From contig NZ_CP087112.1 of the NCBI RefSeq assembly GCF_025643255.1, positions 992,001 to 1,056,000 of the forward strand: a stretch of 64,000 nt of DNA. The letters are read 5' to 3'. The DNA comes from Halomonas sp. 7T. GTDB taxonomy: Bacteria; Pseudomonadota; Gammaproteobacteria; Pseudomonadales; Halomonadaceae. The notes under the pieces are model-generated. The model was given only the letters and a program-made list of their open reading frames with translations, searched no databases and was not told the origin of the DNA. The position numbers and the translations under genes were made by a program. This document shows, one piece after another, positions 29,051 to 37,358 of this stretch; positions within the stretch are counted from its first letter, which is position 1; every line of letters begins with the position of its first letter.

Positions 29051-30220
29051 TTACTTTGTTTCGGTGAAGAGTTCGCGGCCAATCAGCATCCGGCGAATTT
29101 CGCTGGTGCCCGCGCCAATTTCATACAGCTTCGCGTCGCGCAGCAGGCGTCCGGTGGGATACTCGTTGATATAACCGTTACCACCGAGTAGCTGAATAGA
29201 ATCCAGGGCGACTTGGGTGGCTTTTTCGGCACAGTATAGAATCACCCCAGCGGCGTCTTTGCGCGACGTTTGGCCGCGATCGCAAGCACCTGCGACGGCG
29301 TATAAGTAGGCGCGGCACGCATTCAGCGTGGTGTACATATCGGCCACTTTGCCCTGCACGAGTTGGAACTCACCAATGGATTGGTTGAACTGCTTACGCT
29401 CATGGATATAGGGCATCACCACGTCCATGGCGGCTTGCATAATACCGATGGGGCCAGCGGCTAGAACGGCGCGTTCGTAGTCCAAACCGCTCATCAGTAC
29501 GCGCACGCCTTTGCCGACGTCACCCAGTATGTTTTCGGCGGGTACACGGCAATCCTGGAACACTAGTTCGCAGGTGTTGGAGCCACGCATGCCCAGCTTG
29601 TCGAGTTTCTGCGCGGTCGAGAAGCCTTCCATGCCCTTTTCGATAATAAACGCGGTAATGCCTTTAGAGCCCGCGTCTGGGTCGGTTTTGGCGTACACCA
29701 CCAGCACATCCGCATCAGGACCGTTGGTGATCCACATCTTATTGCCGTTAAGGATGTAGTGATCGCCATCTTGTTTTGCGCGCAGCTGCATGGAGACGAC
29801 ATCGGAACCTGCGCCCGGCTCGGACATTGCCAGCGCGCCTACGTGGTCGCCGCTGATCAACTTGGGCAGGTATTTCTCTTTTTGTGCAGCGGTGGCGTTA
29901 ATCTTGAGCTGGTTGACGCACAGGTTGGAGTGCGCGCCGTAGGAGAGTGCGACCGAGGCGCTGGCGCGCGAAATTTCTTCCATAGCGATGCAGTGAGCTA
30001 GGTAGCCCATGCCACTACCGCCATCCTCTTCAGACACGGTAATACCCAGCAGGCCCATATCGCCAAACTTTTTCCAAAGGTCGTTAGGAAATTCGTTGGT
30101 GCGGTCGATTTCGGCAGCGCGGGGAGCAATTTCACTCGCGGCAAAGGCGTTGACCTGCTCGCGCAGCATGTTCAGTTCGTCGTCCAGGCCAAAATTAAGT
30201 TCTGAATAGTGTGAAAACAT
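29051..30220 (-). CDS. liuA: Isovaleryl-CoA dehydrogenase
   Basis: FAD enzyme that oxidises isovaleryl-CoA to 3-methylcrotonyl-CoA and passes electrons to ETF. The 389-residue acyl-CoA dehydrogenase has [16 protein letters not shown] and [16 protein letters not shown] (flavin contacts), [15 protein letters not shown] with the glutamate placed as in isovaleryl-CoA dehydrogenases, and the C-terminal [13 protein letters not shown] and [17 protein letters not shown]. The ATG at 30220 (AAGGTAA upstream) is preferred to a TTG two codons earlier. It follows liuR by 6 bases. Confidence 0.94.
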   Translation of the reverse strand: MFSHYSELNFGLDDELNMLREQVNAFAASEIAPRAAEIDRTNEFPNDLWKKFGDMGLLGITVSEEDGGSGMGYLAHCIAMEEISRASASVALSYGAHSNLCVNQLKINATAAQKEKYLPKLISGDHVGALAMSEPGAGSDVVSMQLRAKQDGDHYILNGNKMWITNGPDADVLVVYAKTDPDAGSKGITAFIIEKGMEGFSTAQKLDKLGMRGSNTCELVFQDCRVPAENILGDVGKGVRVLMSGLDYERAVLAAGPIGIMQAAMDVVMPYIHERKQFNQSIGEFQLVQGKVADMYTTLNACRAYLYAVAGACDRGQTSRKDAAGVILYCAEKATQVALDSIQLLGGNGYINEYPTGRLLRDAKLYEIGAGTSEIRRMLIGRELFTETK

Positions 30221-30226
30221 GGTCAA

Positions 30227-30640
30227 TTACCTTGTGGTTGTTAATGGATGCTTTTCGTTCAGTTCTTCAAGTGCTTGTCGGCAGCGAATTTCGGCACTTT
30301 CAAGCTCAAGCTGCACCATGGTGATGTCTTTCATTTGTTGTTCGAGGGCGGCGCGGCGCTCTCCAATCTTGCTTAACATCAGGTGCAGCTGTTTTTCGCT
30401 GCCGCTACGGGTTTCATCCCACAGCTCGAAAAGTTCCCGAATTTCAGCGAGGGAAAATCCCAGGCGTTTGCCGCGTAGCGTTAGTTTCAGCCGGACACGA
30501 TCTTTACTGCTGTATATGCGTGTTTGTCCCCGGCGGGCGGGGTGTAAAAGCTCTTGGTCTTCATAAAAGCGAATACTGCGCGTGGTGACATCGAACTCGC
30601 TGGCCAGCTCACTGATCGAGTAGGTTTTGCTCATTATCAT
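30227..30640 (-). CDS. liuR: MerR-family regulator of branched-chain amino-acid catabolism
   Basis: A 137-residue MerR-type regulator. The helix-turn-helix is YSISELASEFDVTTRSIRFYEDQELL with RRGQTRIYSSKDRVRLKLTLRGKRLGFSLAEI, then a coiled dimerisation helix to the C terminus. As first gene of the liu operon it matches LiuR, known from other proteobacteria to control leucine and isoleucine/valine breakdown. ATG 30640 (GAGAACC upstream) and ATG 30634 are both possible. A 16-bp palindrome 58 bases upstream is its likely operator. Confidence 0.9.
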   Translation of the reverse strand: MIMSKTYSISELASEFDVTTRSIRFYEDQELLHPARRGQTRIYSSKDRVRLKLTLRGKRLGFSLAEIRELFELWDETRSGSEKQLHLMLSKIGERRAALEQQMKDITMVQLELESAEIRCRQALEELNEKHPLTTTR

Positions 30641-30967
30641 GGTTCTCGTCAATAGGGGGATGTCCCTATGGAACACTGACCATGAGGCTAAAACAAGTTT
30701 ACGTTAACGTAAAGCTGATATTGCTTTGCGTCGATAACCGTTGAATTTATTTAAGTGTATGAAAAATATAATTTTAAAGAGTTGTTGGTAGAGGTAACTT
30801 AGCCTGCGTAGACCAAAGTTGTAATTGTAATACCCTGCAAGTGATTGCTAGTTTGCACCTACACCTTACGTTCAGGTAAGGGTGCGTCGCCGGCTAACGA
30901 TTTTCCGCTCCAGAGTAAACTGGCTGGTGCAAAGTCAGCACAAGAACAACAAGAGGCTTACCACTTC
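30641..30967. other. Divergent regulatory region between liuR and the liv operon
   Basis: This 327-base stretch carries the LiuR palindrome near the liuR end. The middle is AT-rich (about 30740-30790) and would suit promoters, but no clear -35/-10 pair was fixed. An in-frame TTG at 30845 would extend the first liv gene by 41 unrelated residues and is not accepted. Confidence 0.6.
30698..30713. promoter_or_regulatory. Predicted LiuR operator in the liuR/liv divergent region
   Basis: TTTACGTTAACGTAAA is a perfect 16-bp palindrome, 58 bases from the liuR start and 255 bases before livG. A 14/16 match lies before the valine operon at 36028. Palindromes of this form are expected for the dimeric MerR-type LiuR. 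Confidence 0.8.
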
Positions 30968-31756
30968 ATGCGTGCAGACGATGTCAATAAGGGGCCAGTG
31001 CTCGAAACGCGAGGGCTGACCAAAGAGTTCCGCGGCTTTACCGCCGTTGATGATGTGAACCTTCAAGTCCAAGAAGGGCATATTCACGCCCTTATCGGGC
31101 CTAACGGTGCAGGTAAAACAACCGTTTTTAACCTGTTAACCAAGTTTTTACCGCCTACTCGCGGTGAGATCCTCTATCGCGGCAAACCTATCACCAGTAA
31201 AAAGTCCAACGAGATAGCCCAGCTTGGCTTAGTGCGCTCGTTTCAGATTTCGGCCGTGTTTGCCCACATGACCGCGCTAGAAAACGTTCGTGTTGCCCTG
31301 CAGCGCCAGTTGGGCACTTCTTTTCACTTTTGGAAGTCGGAAAAGTCGCTCGACCATCTTAACGATCGCGCCATCGAGCTGTTGGAAGAAGTGGGCTTAA
31401 GAGAGTACGCCGACACCTTAACGGTAGAAATGCCTTACGGCCGCAAACGTGCCTTGGAAGTGGCCACGACGCTAGCGCTTGACCCCAAAATGATGCTGCT
31501 GGATGAACCTACCCAGGGCATGGGCGCTGAAGATGTTGACCGCATCGTGGCGCTGATTAAGCGTGTCTCACAAGGACGCACGGTATTGATGGTGGAACAC
31601 AACTTAAGCGTGGTAAGCCGGTTATGTGACCGCATTACTGTTCTAGCGCGTGGCGCCGTGTTAGCAGAAGGCGACTATGACGAGGTTTCCCGCAACCCGC
31701 TGGTGCGTGAGGCTTACATGGGTAGTGAAGCTGCTGAAGAGGAGGCTGCTGTATGA
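30968..31756 (+). CDS. livG: Branched-chain amino-acid ABC transporter, ATP-binding protein LivG type
   Basis: ATPase subunit of 262 residues. Walker A is GPNGAGKTT, the Q-loop region LVRSFQISAVFAHMTALENV, the signature a variant MPYGRKRALEVATTLA in place of LSYG, and Walker B MMLLDEPTQGMG with a switch His in VEHNLSVV. The ATG at 30968 has AAGAGG upstream at a long 10-12 base distance. It heads a five-gene importer operon; livF overlaps its stop by four bases. Its placement beside the liu operon argues for branched-chain amino acids or related short acids as substrate. Confidence 0.88.
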   Translation: MRADDVNKGPVLETRGLTKEFRGFTAVDDVNLQVQEGHIHALIGPNGAGKTTVFNLLTKFLPPTRGEILYRGKPITSKKSNEIAQLGLVRSFQISAVFAHMTALENVRVALQRQLGTSFHFWKSEKSLDHLNDRAIELLEEVGLREYADTLTVEMPYGRKRALEVATTLALDPKMMLLDEPTQGMGAEDVDRIVALIKRVSQGRTVLMVEHNLSVVSRLCDRITVLARGAVLAEGDYDEVSRNPLVREAYMGSEAAEEEAAV

Positions 31757-32502
31757 ATACTGCCGAGGCGTATGAGTCACACGAAGCGTCCGATTCGCAG
31801 ACATTGGAAATGTTGCGGGTAAATGATCTGCATGCTTTTTACGGCGAATCGCATATTCTGCACGGCGTGAATTTTGATGTTAAACGTGGCGAGTTGGTGA
31901 CCCTATTAGGTCGAAATGGCGCAGGGCGCAGCACTACCCTTAAAGCCATTATGAATATGGTGGGACGACGCACCGGCTCTATCGTCATTAACGGTAACGA
32001 AACGCTGCGTATGAAGCCGCACCATATTCCTCGGCTGGGTATTGGTTACTGCCCGGAAGAGCGGGGGATTTTTGCAAGTTTGGATGTACACGAAAATCTA
32101 TTGCTACCGCCCACCGTGCGCTCAGGCGGCATGAGCCTAGATGAAATCTATGGCATGTTCCCCAATTTGTATGAGCGCCGAAAAAGCCAGGGGACGCGGC
32201 TTTCAGGCGGTGAGCAGCAGATGTTGGCCATGGCGCGTATTTTGCGCACCGGGGCTAGGTTATTGCTGCTTGATGAAATTACCGAGGGGTTGGCACCGGT
32301 TATCGTGCAGAAATTAGCTGAGGTGTTAATCCAGTTGAAAGAGCGCGGTATGACCATTGTGCTGGTGGAGCAGAACTTCCGCTTTGCGGCCCCTTTAGCG
32401 GATCGCCACTTCGTGATGGATCATGGTCAGATTGTGGAAGAGATCACCGCGGCACAGCTGCCATCTCGCCGTGATCATCTCAACAGTATGTTGGGGGTGT
32501 AG
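31753..32502 (+). CDS. livF: Branched-chain amino-acid ABC transporter, ATP-binding protein LivF type
   Basis: Second ATPase of the importer, 249 residues. Walker A reads GRNGAGRST, with Arg (CGC codon) in place of the usual catalytic Lys. The signature LSGGEQQMLAMARIL, Walker B LLLLDEITEGLAP and the switch VLVEQNF are normal. Lys-to-Arg in Walker A would usually weaken ATP hydrolysis, but some LivF-like subfamilies are thought to carry this form, so it may be functional. The N terminus has an extra polar segment (about 20 residues) before the fold begins at MLRVNDLHAFYGES. Confidence 0.88.
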   Translation: MNTAEAYESHEASDSQTLEMLRVNDLHAFYGESHILHGVNFDVKRGELVTLLGRNGAGRSTTLKAIMNMVGRRTGSIVINGNETLRMKPHHIPRLGIGYCPEERGIFASLDVHENLLLPPTVRSGGMSLDEIYGMFPNLYERRKSQGTRLSGGEQQMLAMARILRTGARLLLLDEITEGLAPVIVQKLAEVLIQLKERGMTIVLVEQNFRFAAPLADRHFVMDHGQIVEEITAAQLPSRRDHLNSMLGV

Positions 32503-32547
32503 CAACGACCGAAGCTGGGGGGTTAACAACCACCGAGATTAATAACG

Positions 32548-32588
32548 CAGTACTTAAAAAAACAGTACTTAAAAAACGGTACTAAAAA
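32548..32588. repeat. Short A-rich tandem repeat upstream of livK
   Basis: Two copies of CAGTACTTAAAAAA (about 32548 and 32563) and a degenerate third (CGGTACTAAAAA, 32577) stand in tandem in the livF-livK gap. A-tracts at about 15-base spacing could bend the DNA; no function can be assigned. Confidence 0.6.
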
Positions 32589-32661
32589 CGCTGAACGCTC
32601 TATAAAACACTTAATAACGTCGTAACACAAAAACAAAGGCCTTAAGGGCCAGGAGACGAAC

Positions 32662-33885
32662 ATGACCTTCATGAAAAAAACGCTGACCGCCAGCATCGCT
32701 GTTGCCGCTGCTTCCACCATGGCTATTTCAACCGCTCAGGCTGACATGAGCGATGGTGAAGTTCGCATTGGTTATCTGGCAGATATGTCAGGTACGTATC
32801 GTGACCTTGCCGGGCCAGGTGGGCAAACGGCTATGGAAATGGCCGTGGCAGATTTTGGTGGCAGTGTTAATGGCGCCCCCATTGTTATTTTTAGTGCGGA
32901 TGACCGTAACAGCGCAGACGTGGGTGCGAACACGGTACGCGAATGGATTGATCAGCGTAACGTGGATATGGTGGGCGGCCTTGTGGCGTCTTCGGTCACT
33001 ATCGCGGTTACCCGTGTGCTTGAAGAGAACAACGGCCTGGGCATCGTATCCGGCTCTGCGGCGTCAAGCATTACCAATGAACACTGCACGCCAAACCACA
33101 TTCACTGGGTGTATGACACTTACCCGCTGGCCAACGGTACCGCACAAGCCGTTGTAGAACAGGGCGGCGACACGTGGTTCATGCTGACCGCAGACTACGC
33201 CTTCGGCCACGCGCTTGAGGGTGACGTAACACGCGTCGTAGAAGAGAGTGGTGGTGAAGTAGTGGGCGGCGTTCGCCATCCGTTCCCCACTAGCGATTTC
33301 TCTTCTTACATTCTCCAGGCGCAAGGCTCTGGAGCCAAAATTGTGGGTCTGGCTAACGCAGGTGCGGATACCGTCAACGCGATCACCACGGCTAGCCAGT
33401 TCGGTCTTGTTCAAAGCGGTCAGCAGTTAGCGGGTCTGCTTATCTTCCTAAATGACGTTCACGCCCTAGGCCTGGAAGCTACCCAAGGCCTGCTGCTTAC
33501 CACTGGCTGGTACTGGGACATGGATGAAGAGGCCCGTGCGTGGTCTGAGCGTTACTACGAAGAGATGGGCCGTATGCCGACGATGGTGCAAGCGGGTATC
33601 TATTCCAGCACCATGCACTACCTAAAAGCCGTAGAAGCAGCGGGTACCGATGACCCTGAAGTGGTACGTGCCCAGATGGCAGAAATGCCCGTTGATGACT
33701 TCTTTGCCCGCAACGGCACCATTCGTGAAGATGGCCGCATGATTCACGATATGTACCTGGCCCAGGTGAAAACACCGGAAGAGTCTACCGGTGAGTGGGA
33801 TCTCTATGAAATCCTCAGCACCATTCCCGCCGAAGAAGCCTACCGTCCGCTTTCCGAGAGTCAGTGCAAGCTGGTTCAAAACTAA
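32662..33885 (+). CDS. livK: Branched-chain amino-acid ABC transporter, periplasmic substrate-binding protein
   Basis: Type I periplasmic binding protein of 407 residues. Residues 1-27 are a Sec signal peptide (MKKTLTASIAVAAASTMA, cut after AQA). The mature part starts VRIGYLADMSGTYRDLAGPGG, typical of the Peripla_BP_6 family, with FGHALEGDV and YSSTMHYLKAVE in the second lobe. GGAG lies about 7 bases before the ATG. A 159-base gap with short repeats and a downstream hairpin suggest that its mRNA segment is handled separately, as is usual for abundant binding proteins. The ligand is inferred from context only. Confidence 0.88.
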   Translation: MTFMKKTLTASIAVAAASTMAISTAQADMSDGEVRIGYLADMSGTYRDLAGPGGQTAMEMAVADFGGSVNGAPIVIFSADDRNSADVGANTVREWIDQRNVDMVGGLVASSVTIAVTRVLEENNGLGIVSGSAASSITNEHCTPNHIHWVYDTYPLANGTAQAVVEQGGDTWFMLTADYAFGHALEGDVTRVVEESGGEVVGGVRHPFPTSDFSSYILQAQGSGAKIVGLANAGADTVNAITTASQFGLVQSGQQLAGLLIFLNDVHALGLEATQGLLLTTGWYWDMDEEARAWSERYYEEMGRMPTMVQAGIYSSTMHYLKAVEAAGTDDPEVVRAQMAEMPVDDFFARNGTIREDGRMIHDMYLAQVKTPEESTGEWDLYEILSTIPAEEAYRPLSESQCKLVQN

Positions 33886-33981
33886 AACGGGTCTAGAAAC
33901 GTTTGAAAGCATAGGGCCTATGGCAGCGATTCAGGCTTAGCCATTCACAGCCTTGAAGCGTTATTACATAAGCAATACCCA

Positions 33982-34007
33982 CGGGTGGCAGCAGGTGCTG
34001 CTACCCG
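33982..34007 (+). promoter_or_regulatory. Stable mRNA hairpin between livK and livH
   Basis: CGGGTGGCAGCA (33982-33993) pairs with TGCTGCTACCCG (33996-34007), 12 pairs with one G-U and a two-base loop (likely larger in practice). No T-run follows, so it is more likely a 3' stabiliser or partial attenuator that raises livK mRNA above the permease genes than a full terminator. Confidence 0.6.
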
Positions 34008-34031
34008 CTTGGCGGCGAGGAGAGTCATACC

Positions 34032-34919
34032 ATGACGATGATATTCGGCGTGCCACTGGCCGTGTTTATGGGCCAGCTAACGCTTGGGCTTGTGAACGGT
34101 GCCTTTTACGCACTGCTTAGTTTGGGCCTGGCGGTCATCTTCGGCCTACTGAAGATCGTCAACTTTGCCCATGGGGCACAATACATGCTGGGGGCCTTCG
34201 CCGCGCTGTTAGGCTTTCGCTACTTAGGCATTAACTACTGGTTAGCACTGCTCTTGGTGCCGCTGGTGGTCGGTGGTTTTGGCATGTTGATGGAGCGCTT
34301 CTTGCTGCGTCGTATTGCCCATTTGGATCACCTTTACGGGCTACTGCTAACGTTCGGGTTAGCGCTGATTTTTGAAGGCACGCTGGTCAACTTCTTCGGG
34401 GTTTCCGGCGCGCGTTATGCCACTCCAGAGGTACTTCAAGGGGGGCTTAACCTTGGCTTTATGTTCCTGCCTACTTACCGCGCCTGGGTACTGGTAGCGG
34501 CGTTGGCAATGTGTCTATTCACCTGGTTCATGATTGAGCGCACTCGCTTGGGCGCCTATCTACGGGCGGGTACAGAAAACTCCCAGCTTATGCAGGCATT
34601 TGGGGTTAACGTACCGCTGCTAATTACCCTTACCTATGGCTTTGGTGTTGCACTGGCTGCGTTTGCGGGCGTTCTGGCAGCTCCGCTATACCCGGTTTCA
34701 CCTACCATGGGCTCAAGCCTACTGATTGTGGTGTTTGCCGTGGTGGTTATCGGGGGAATGGGCTCCATTCTGGGGGCGATTCTTACCGGCTTAGGCATGG
34801 GGGTTATCGAAGGCTTAACCAAAGTGTATTACCCGGAAGCCTCTAATACCGTGATCTTCCTGGTGATGATATTAGTGCTCATGTTACGCCCCGCTGGGCT
34901 GTTCGGTAAGGAGGCTTAA
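34032..34919 (+). CDS. livH: Branched-chain amino-acid ABC transporter permease LivH type
   Basis: Inner-membrane permease of 295 residues with about eight hydrophobic segments. The first contains FYALLSLGLAVIFGLLKIVNFAHG, the hallmark of LivH-type permeases, and the cytoplasmic coupling region is around RAGTENSQLMQAFGVN. GGCGAGGAGAG lies upstream of the ATG. It is followed after two bases by livM, so both permeases are translated together. Confidence 0.92.
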   Translation: MTMIFGVPLAVFMGQLTLGLVNGAFYALLSLGLAVIFGLLKIVNFAHGAQYMLGAFAALLGFRYLGINYWLALLLVPLVVGGFGMLMERFLLRRIAHLDHLYGLLLTFGLALIFEGTLVNFFGVSGARYATPEVLQGGLNLGFMFLPTYRAWVLVAALAMCLFTWFMIERTRLGAYLRAGTENSQLMQAFGVNVPLLITLTYGFGVALAAFAGVLAAPLYPVSPTMGSSLLIVVFAVVVIGGMGSILGAILTGLGMGVIEGLTKVYYPEASNTVIFLVMILVLMLRPAGLFGKEA

Positions 34920-34921
34920 CC

Positions 34922-35914
34922 ATGGCAGATTCTCAAACAATCAAAGCACCCTCTGCGGTGTTGGAACGCCAAAAACGTGCCAATATGCGCCGCAACCTCT
35001 TCTACATAGCGCTTGTTGCAGTGGGTCTGGTGGCGCCTTTCTTAGCCTACCCAGTGTTCCTCATGAAGGTTCTCTGCTTTGCACTATTTGCTAGCGCCTT
35101 TAACTTGCTGCTGGGGTATGCGGGACTACTCTCGTTTGGGCATGCCGCGTTTCTCGCGACGGGTGGCTATATTACCGGCTACTTACTGGCAAGTTACCCA
35201 GGCTTAACGCCCGAGCTGGGCATTATCGGCGGTACCCTGATGGCTACGGTGTTAGGGCTGCTATTTGGCCTGCTGGCTATCCGTCGCCAGGGTATCTACT
35301 TCGCCATGGTGACGCTGGCGCTAGCGCAGCTTGTCTACTTCATGTTTGTACAGGCGCCCTTTACCGGTGGTGAAGACGGCTTACACGGCGTGCCACGGGG
35401 TGAACTGTTCGGCATCATCAGCCTGAGTAGTAACTTGGCGATGTACTACTTCGTGTTTGCGATCTTCTTATTCGGCTTTGCGCTTATCCAGCGGACCGTG
35501 CATTCGCCCTTTGGGCAGGTGCTGAAGGCGATTCGTGAAAACGAACCCCGTGCGGTCTCGTTAGGCTACAACGTTGATGCCTACAAACTGTTGGCCTTTG
35601 TACTCTCTGCTGCTGTCGCTGGGTTAGCGGGCTCCACCAAAACCGTGGTGTTCCAGCTGGCTTCATTAACCGATGCCCACTGGCACATGTCGGGTGAAGT
35701 GATTCTGATGACGCTGCTAGGTGGGGTAGGAACATTGCTTGGGCCTCTTATGGGTGCAGGGATTGTGGTTAGCCTGCAGCACATTTTGGCGCAGTCGCCG
35801 TTGGGTAACTGGGTAAGCGTTATTCTTGGCATTATCTTTGTGATCTGTGTGCTTAGTTTCCGCAGCGGCATTGTGGGCGAGCTAGATAAAATGTATCGCA
35901 AAAACTTTAAGTAA
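34922..35914 (+). CDS. livM: Branched-chain amino-acid ABC transporter permease LivM type
   Basis: Second permease, 330 residues, with eight or more membrane segments after a 25-residue basic N terminus. LLGYAGLLSFGHAAFLATGGY and RRQGIYFAMVTLALAQ are LivM landmarks; the coupling helix region is KAIRENEPRAVSLGYN. An intrinsic terminator follows 24 bases after the stop and closes the livGFKHM operon. Confidence 0.92.
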   Translation: MADSQTIKAPSAVLERQKRANMRRNLFYIALVAVGLVAPFLAYPVFLMKVLCFALFASAFNLLLGYAGLLSFGHAAFLATGGYITGYLLASYPGLTPELGIIGGTLMATVLGLLFGLLAIRRQGIYFAMVTLALAQLVYFMFVQAPFTGGEDGLHGVPRGELFGIISLSSNLAMYYFVFAIFLFGFALIQRTVHSPFGQVLKAIRENEPRAVSLGYNVDAYKLLAFVLSAAVAGLAGSTKTVVFQLASLTDAHWHMSGEVILMTLLGGVGTLLGPLMGAGIVVSLQHILAQSPLGNWVSVILGIIFVICVLSFRSGIVGELDKMYRKNFK

Positions 35915-35938
35915 TGGGTTAAACCGAGTCTGTCCGTT

Positions 35939-35963
35939 GGGTGCCAAATGGCACCCTTTTTTT
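35939..35963 (+). terminator. Intrinsic terminator after livM
   Basis: GGGTGCC (35939-35945) and GGCACCC (35950-35956) pair perfectly around AAAT and run into seven T (35957-35963). Confidence 0.92.
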
Positions 35964-36027
35964 GTCCTTAACATACGTCTAGTCCAAAGGTAGTGGGGCT
36001 AAGCGGTTGCGTAGGTTAAGGTAAAAA

Positions 36028-36043
36028 TATAAGTTAACGTAAA
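36028..36043. promoter_or_regulatory. Predicted LiuR operator before the valine-branch operon
   Basis: TATAAGTTAACGTAAA agrees at 14 of 16 positions with the perfect palindrome TTTACGTTAACGTAAA in the liuR/liv region. It lies 124 bases before the acyl-CoA dehydrogenase ATG in an otherwise empty promoter region (35964-36167). Confidence 0.65.
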
Positions 36044-36167
36044 CGTCAACATGGCTAGTGACGATAACCGTCAACTACGACATTCGCTAACAACGACAAA
36101 TAGCAGAGCCTGTGCCGCCTGACGCTAAACAGTGCGTTTTGCAGCCACGCTTATGCGGAGGAACGTC

Positions 36168-37322
36168 ATGAATTTTGAGCTAAGCGAAGACCAAATTGCC
36201 TTTTCTGATATGGCACGGGCTTTTGCCCAAAACGAGTTAGAACCCCACGCAGCAGAGTGGGATGCAGAATCCTTTTTCCCCGTGGATGTTATTCGTAAAG
36301 CAGGCGAGTTAGGTTTCTGTTCGCTCTACGCGCCGGAAAGCGTAGGCGGGCTGGGTCTTTCGCGTCTGGATGCGAGCATTATTTTTGAACAGCTCTCTAT
36401 GGGCTGCACTTCAACCACTGCTTATCTCACCATTCATAACATGGTGACGTGGATGCTGGCTGATTTCGGCACGCCGGAAGCGGTAGCCACGTGGGGCGAA
36501 AAACTGGCCACCGGCGAGCTGCTGGGCTCTTACTGCTTAACCGAACCCAATTCAGGCTCTGATGCGGCCTCGCTTAAAACCACAGCCAAACGTGATGGCG
36601 ATGATTACGTCCTCAATGGCAGTAAGATGTTTATCTCCGGGGCGGGCAGCACCGACTTTTTAGTGGTGATGGCGCGTACCGGGGGTGAAGGCCCCAGCGG
36701 CGTTTCCGCCTTTGCGGTTGATGCGAAAACAAGCGGCATTAGCTATGGACGCAAAGAGGACAAAATGGGTTGGAACAGCCAGCCAACCCGAATGATTACC
36801 TTTGAAGATGTGCGCGTGCCTGCTAACCACCTGCTGGGTAACGAAGGCGACGGCTTCAAAATTGCCATGAAGGGGTTAGATGGTGGGCGTATCAATATCG
36901 CTACCTGCTCAATCGGTACCGCCCAGCAGGCGATCAACAAAGCCCGTGACTATATGCTGGAGCGTAAGCAATTTGGTAAGCGCTTAGCAGACTTCCAAGC
37001 GCTTCAGTTCCGTATGGCCGATATGGTGACGGAGCTTGTCGCCGCTCGCCAGTTAGTACGCATGGCCGCCACCAAGTTAGATGCAGGTCACCCGGATGCA
37101 AGCACCTACTGCGCCATGGCTAAACGGTTTGCGACGGATGTGGGCTTTAAGGTGTGCGACGAGGCGCTACAGATGTACGGCGGTAACGGCTATATCAAAG
37201 AGTACCCGATGGAACGCTACGTGCGTGATACCCGCGTGCACCGCATTTTGGAAGGTACCAACGAAATTATGCGACTGATTATTTCCCGCCGCGTGCTCTC
37301 TGATAGTGCTTCAGAGCTATAG
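36168..37322 (+). CDS. Acyl-CoA dehydrogenase, probably isobutyryl-CoA dehydrogenase
   Basis: FAD-dependent acyl-CoA dehydrogenase of 384 residues. SYCLTEPNSGSDAASLKTTA and MFISGAGSTDFLVVMART are flavin-binding segments; the catalytic glutamate is placed late, in RILEGTNEIMRLIISR, as in short-chain and isobutyryl-CoA dehydrogenases, not in the DYER position used by LiuA. ATG 36168 has CGGAGGAACG upstream. With the following hydrolase and mmsB it forms the valine sequence isobutyryl-CoA, methacrylyl-CoA, 3-hydroxyisobutyrate, methylmalonate semialdehyde. A separate methacrylyl-CoA hydratase and mmsA are not seen here. Confidence 0.87.
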   Translation: MNFELSEDQIAFSDMARAFAQNELEPHAAEWDAESFFPVDVIRKAGELGFCSLYAPESVGGLGLSRLDASIIFEQLSMGCTSTTAYLTIHNMVTWMLADFGTPEAVATWGEKLATGELLGSYCLTEPNSGSDAASLKTTAKRDGDDYVLNGSKMFISGAGSTDFLVVMARTGGEGPSGVSAFAVDAKTSGISYGRKEDKMGWNSQPTRMITFEDVRVPANHLLGNEGDGFKIAMKGLDGGRINIATCSIGTAQQAINKARDYMLERKQFGKRLADFQALQFRMADMVTELVAARQLVRMAATKLDAGHPDASTYCAMAKRFATDVGFKVCDEALQMYGGNGYIKEYPMERYVRDTRVHRILEGTNEIMRLIISRRVLSDSASEL

Positions 37323-37358
37323 TTAGCCACCAGCGCAGCCAACCACAAGGACAATGGA

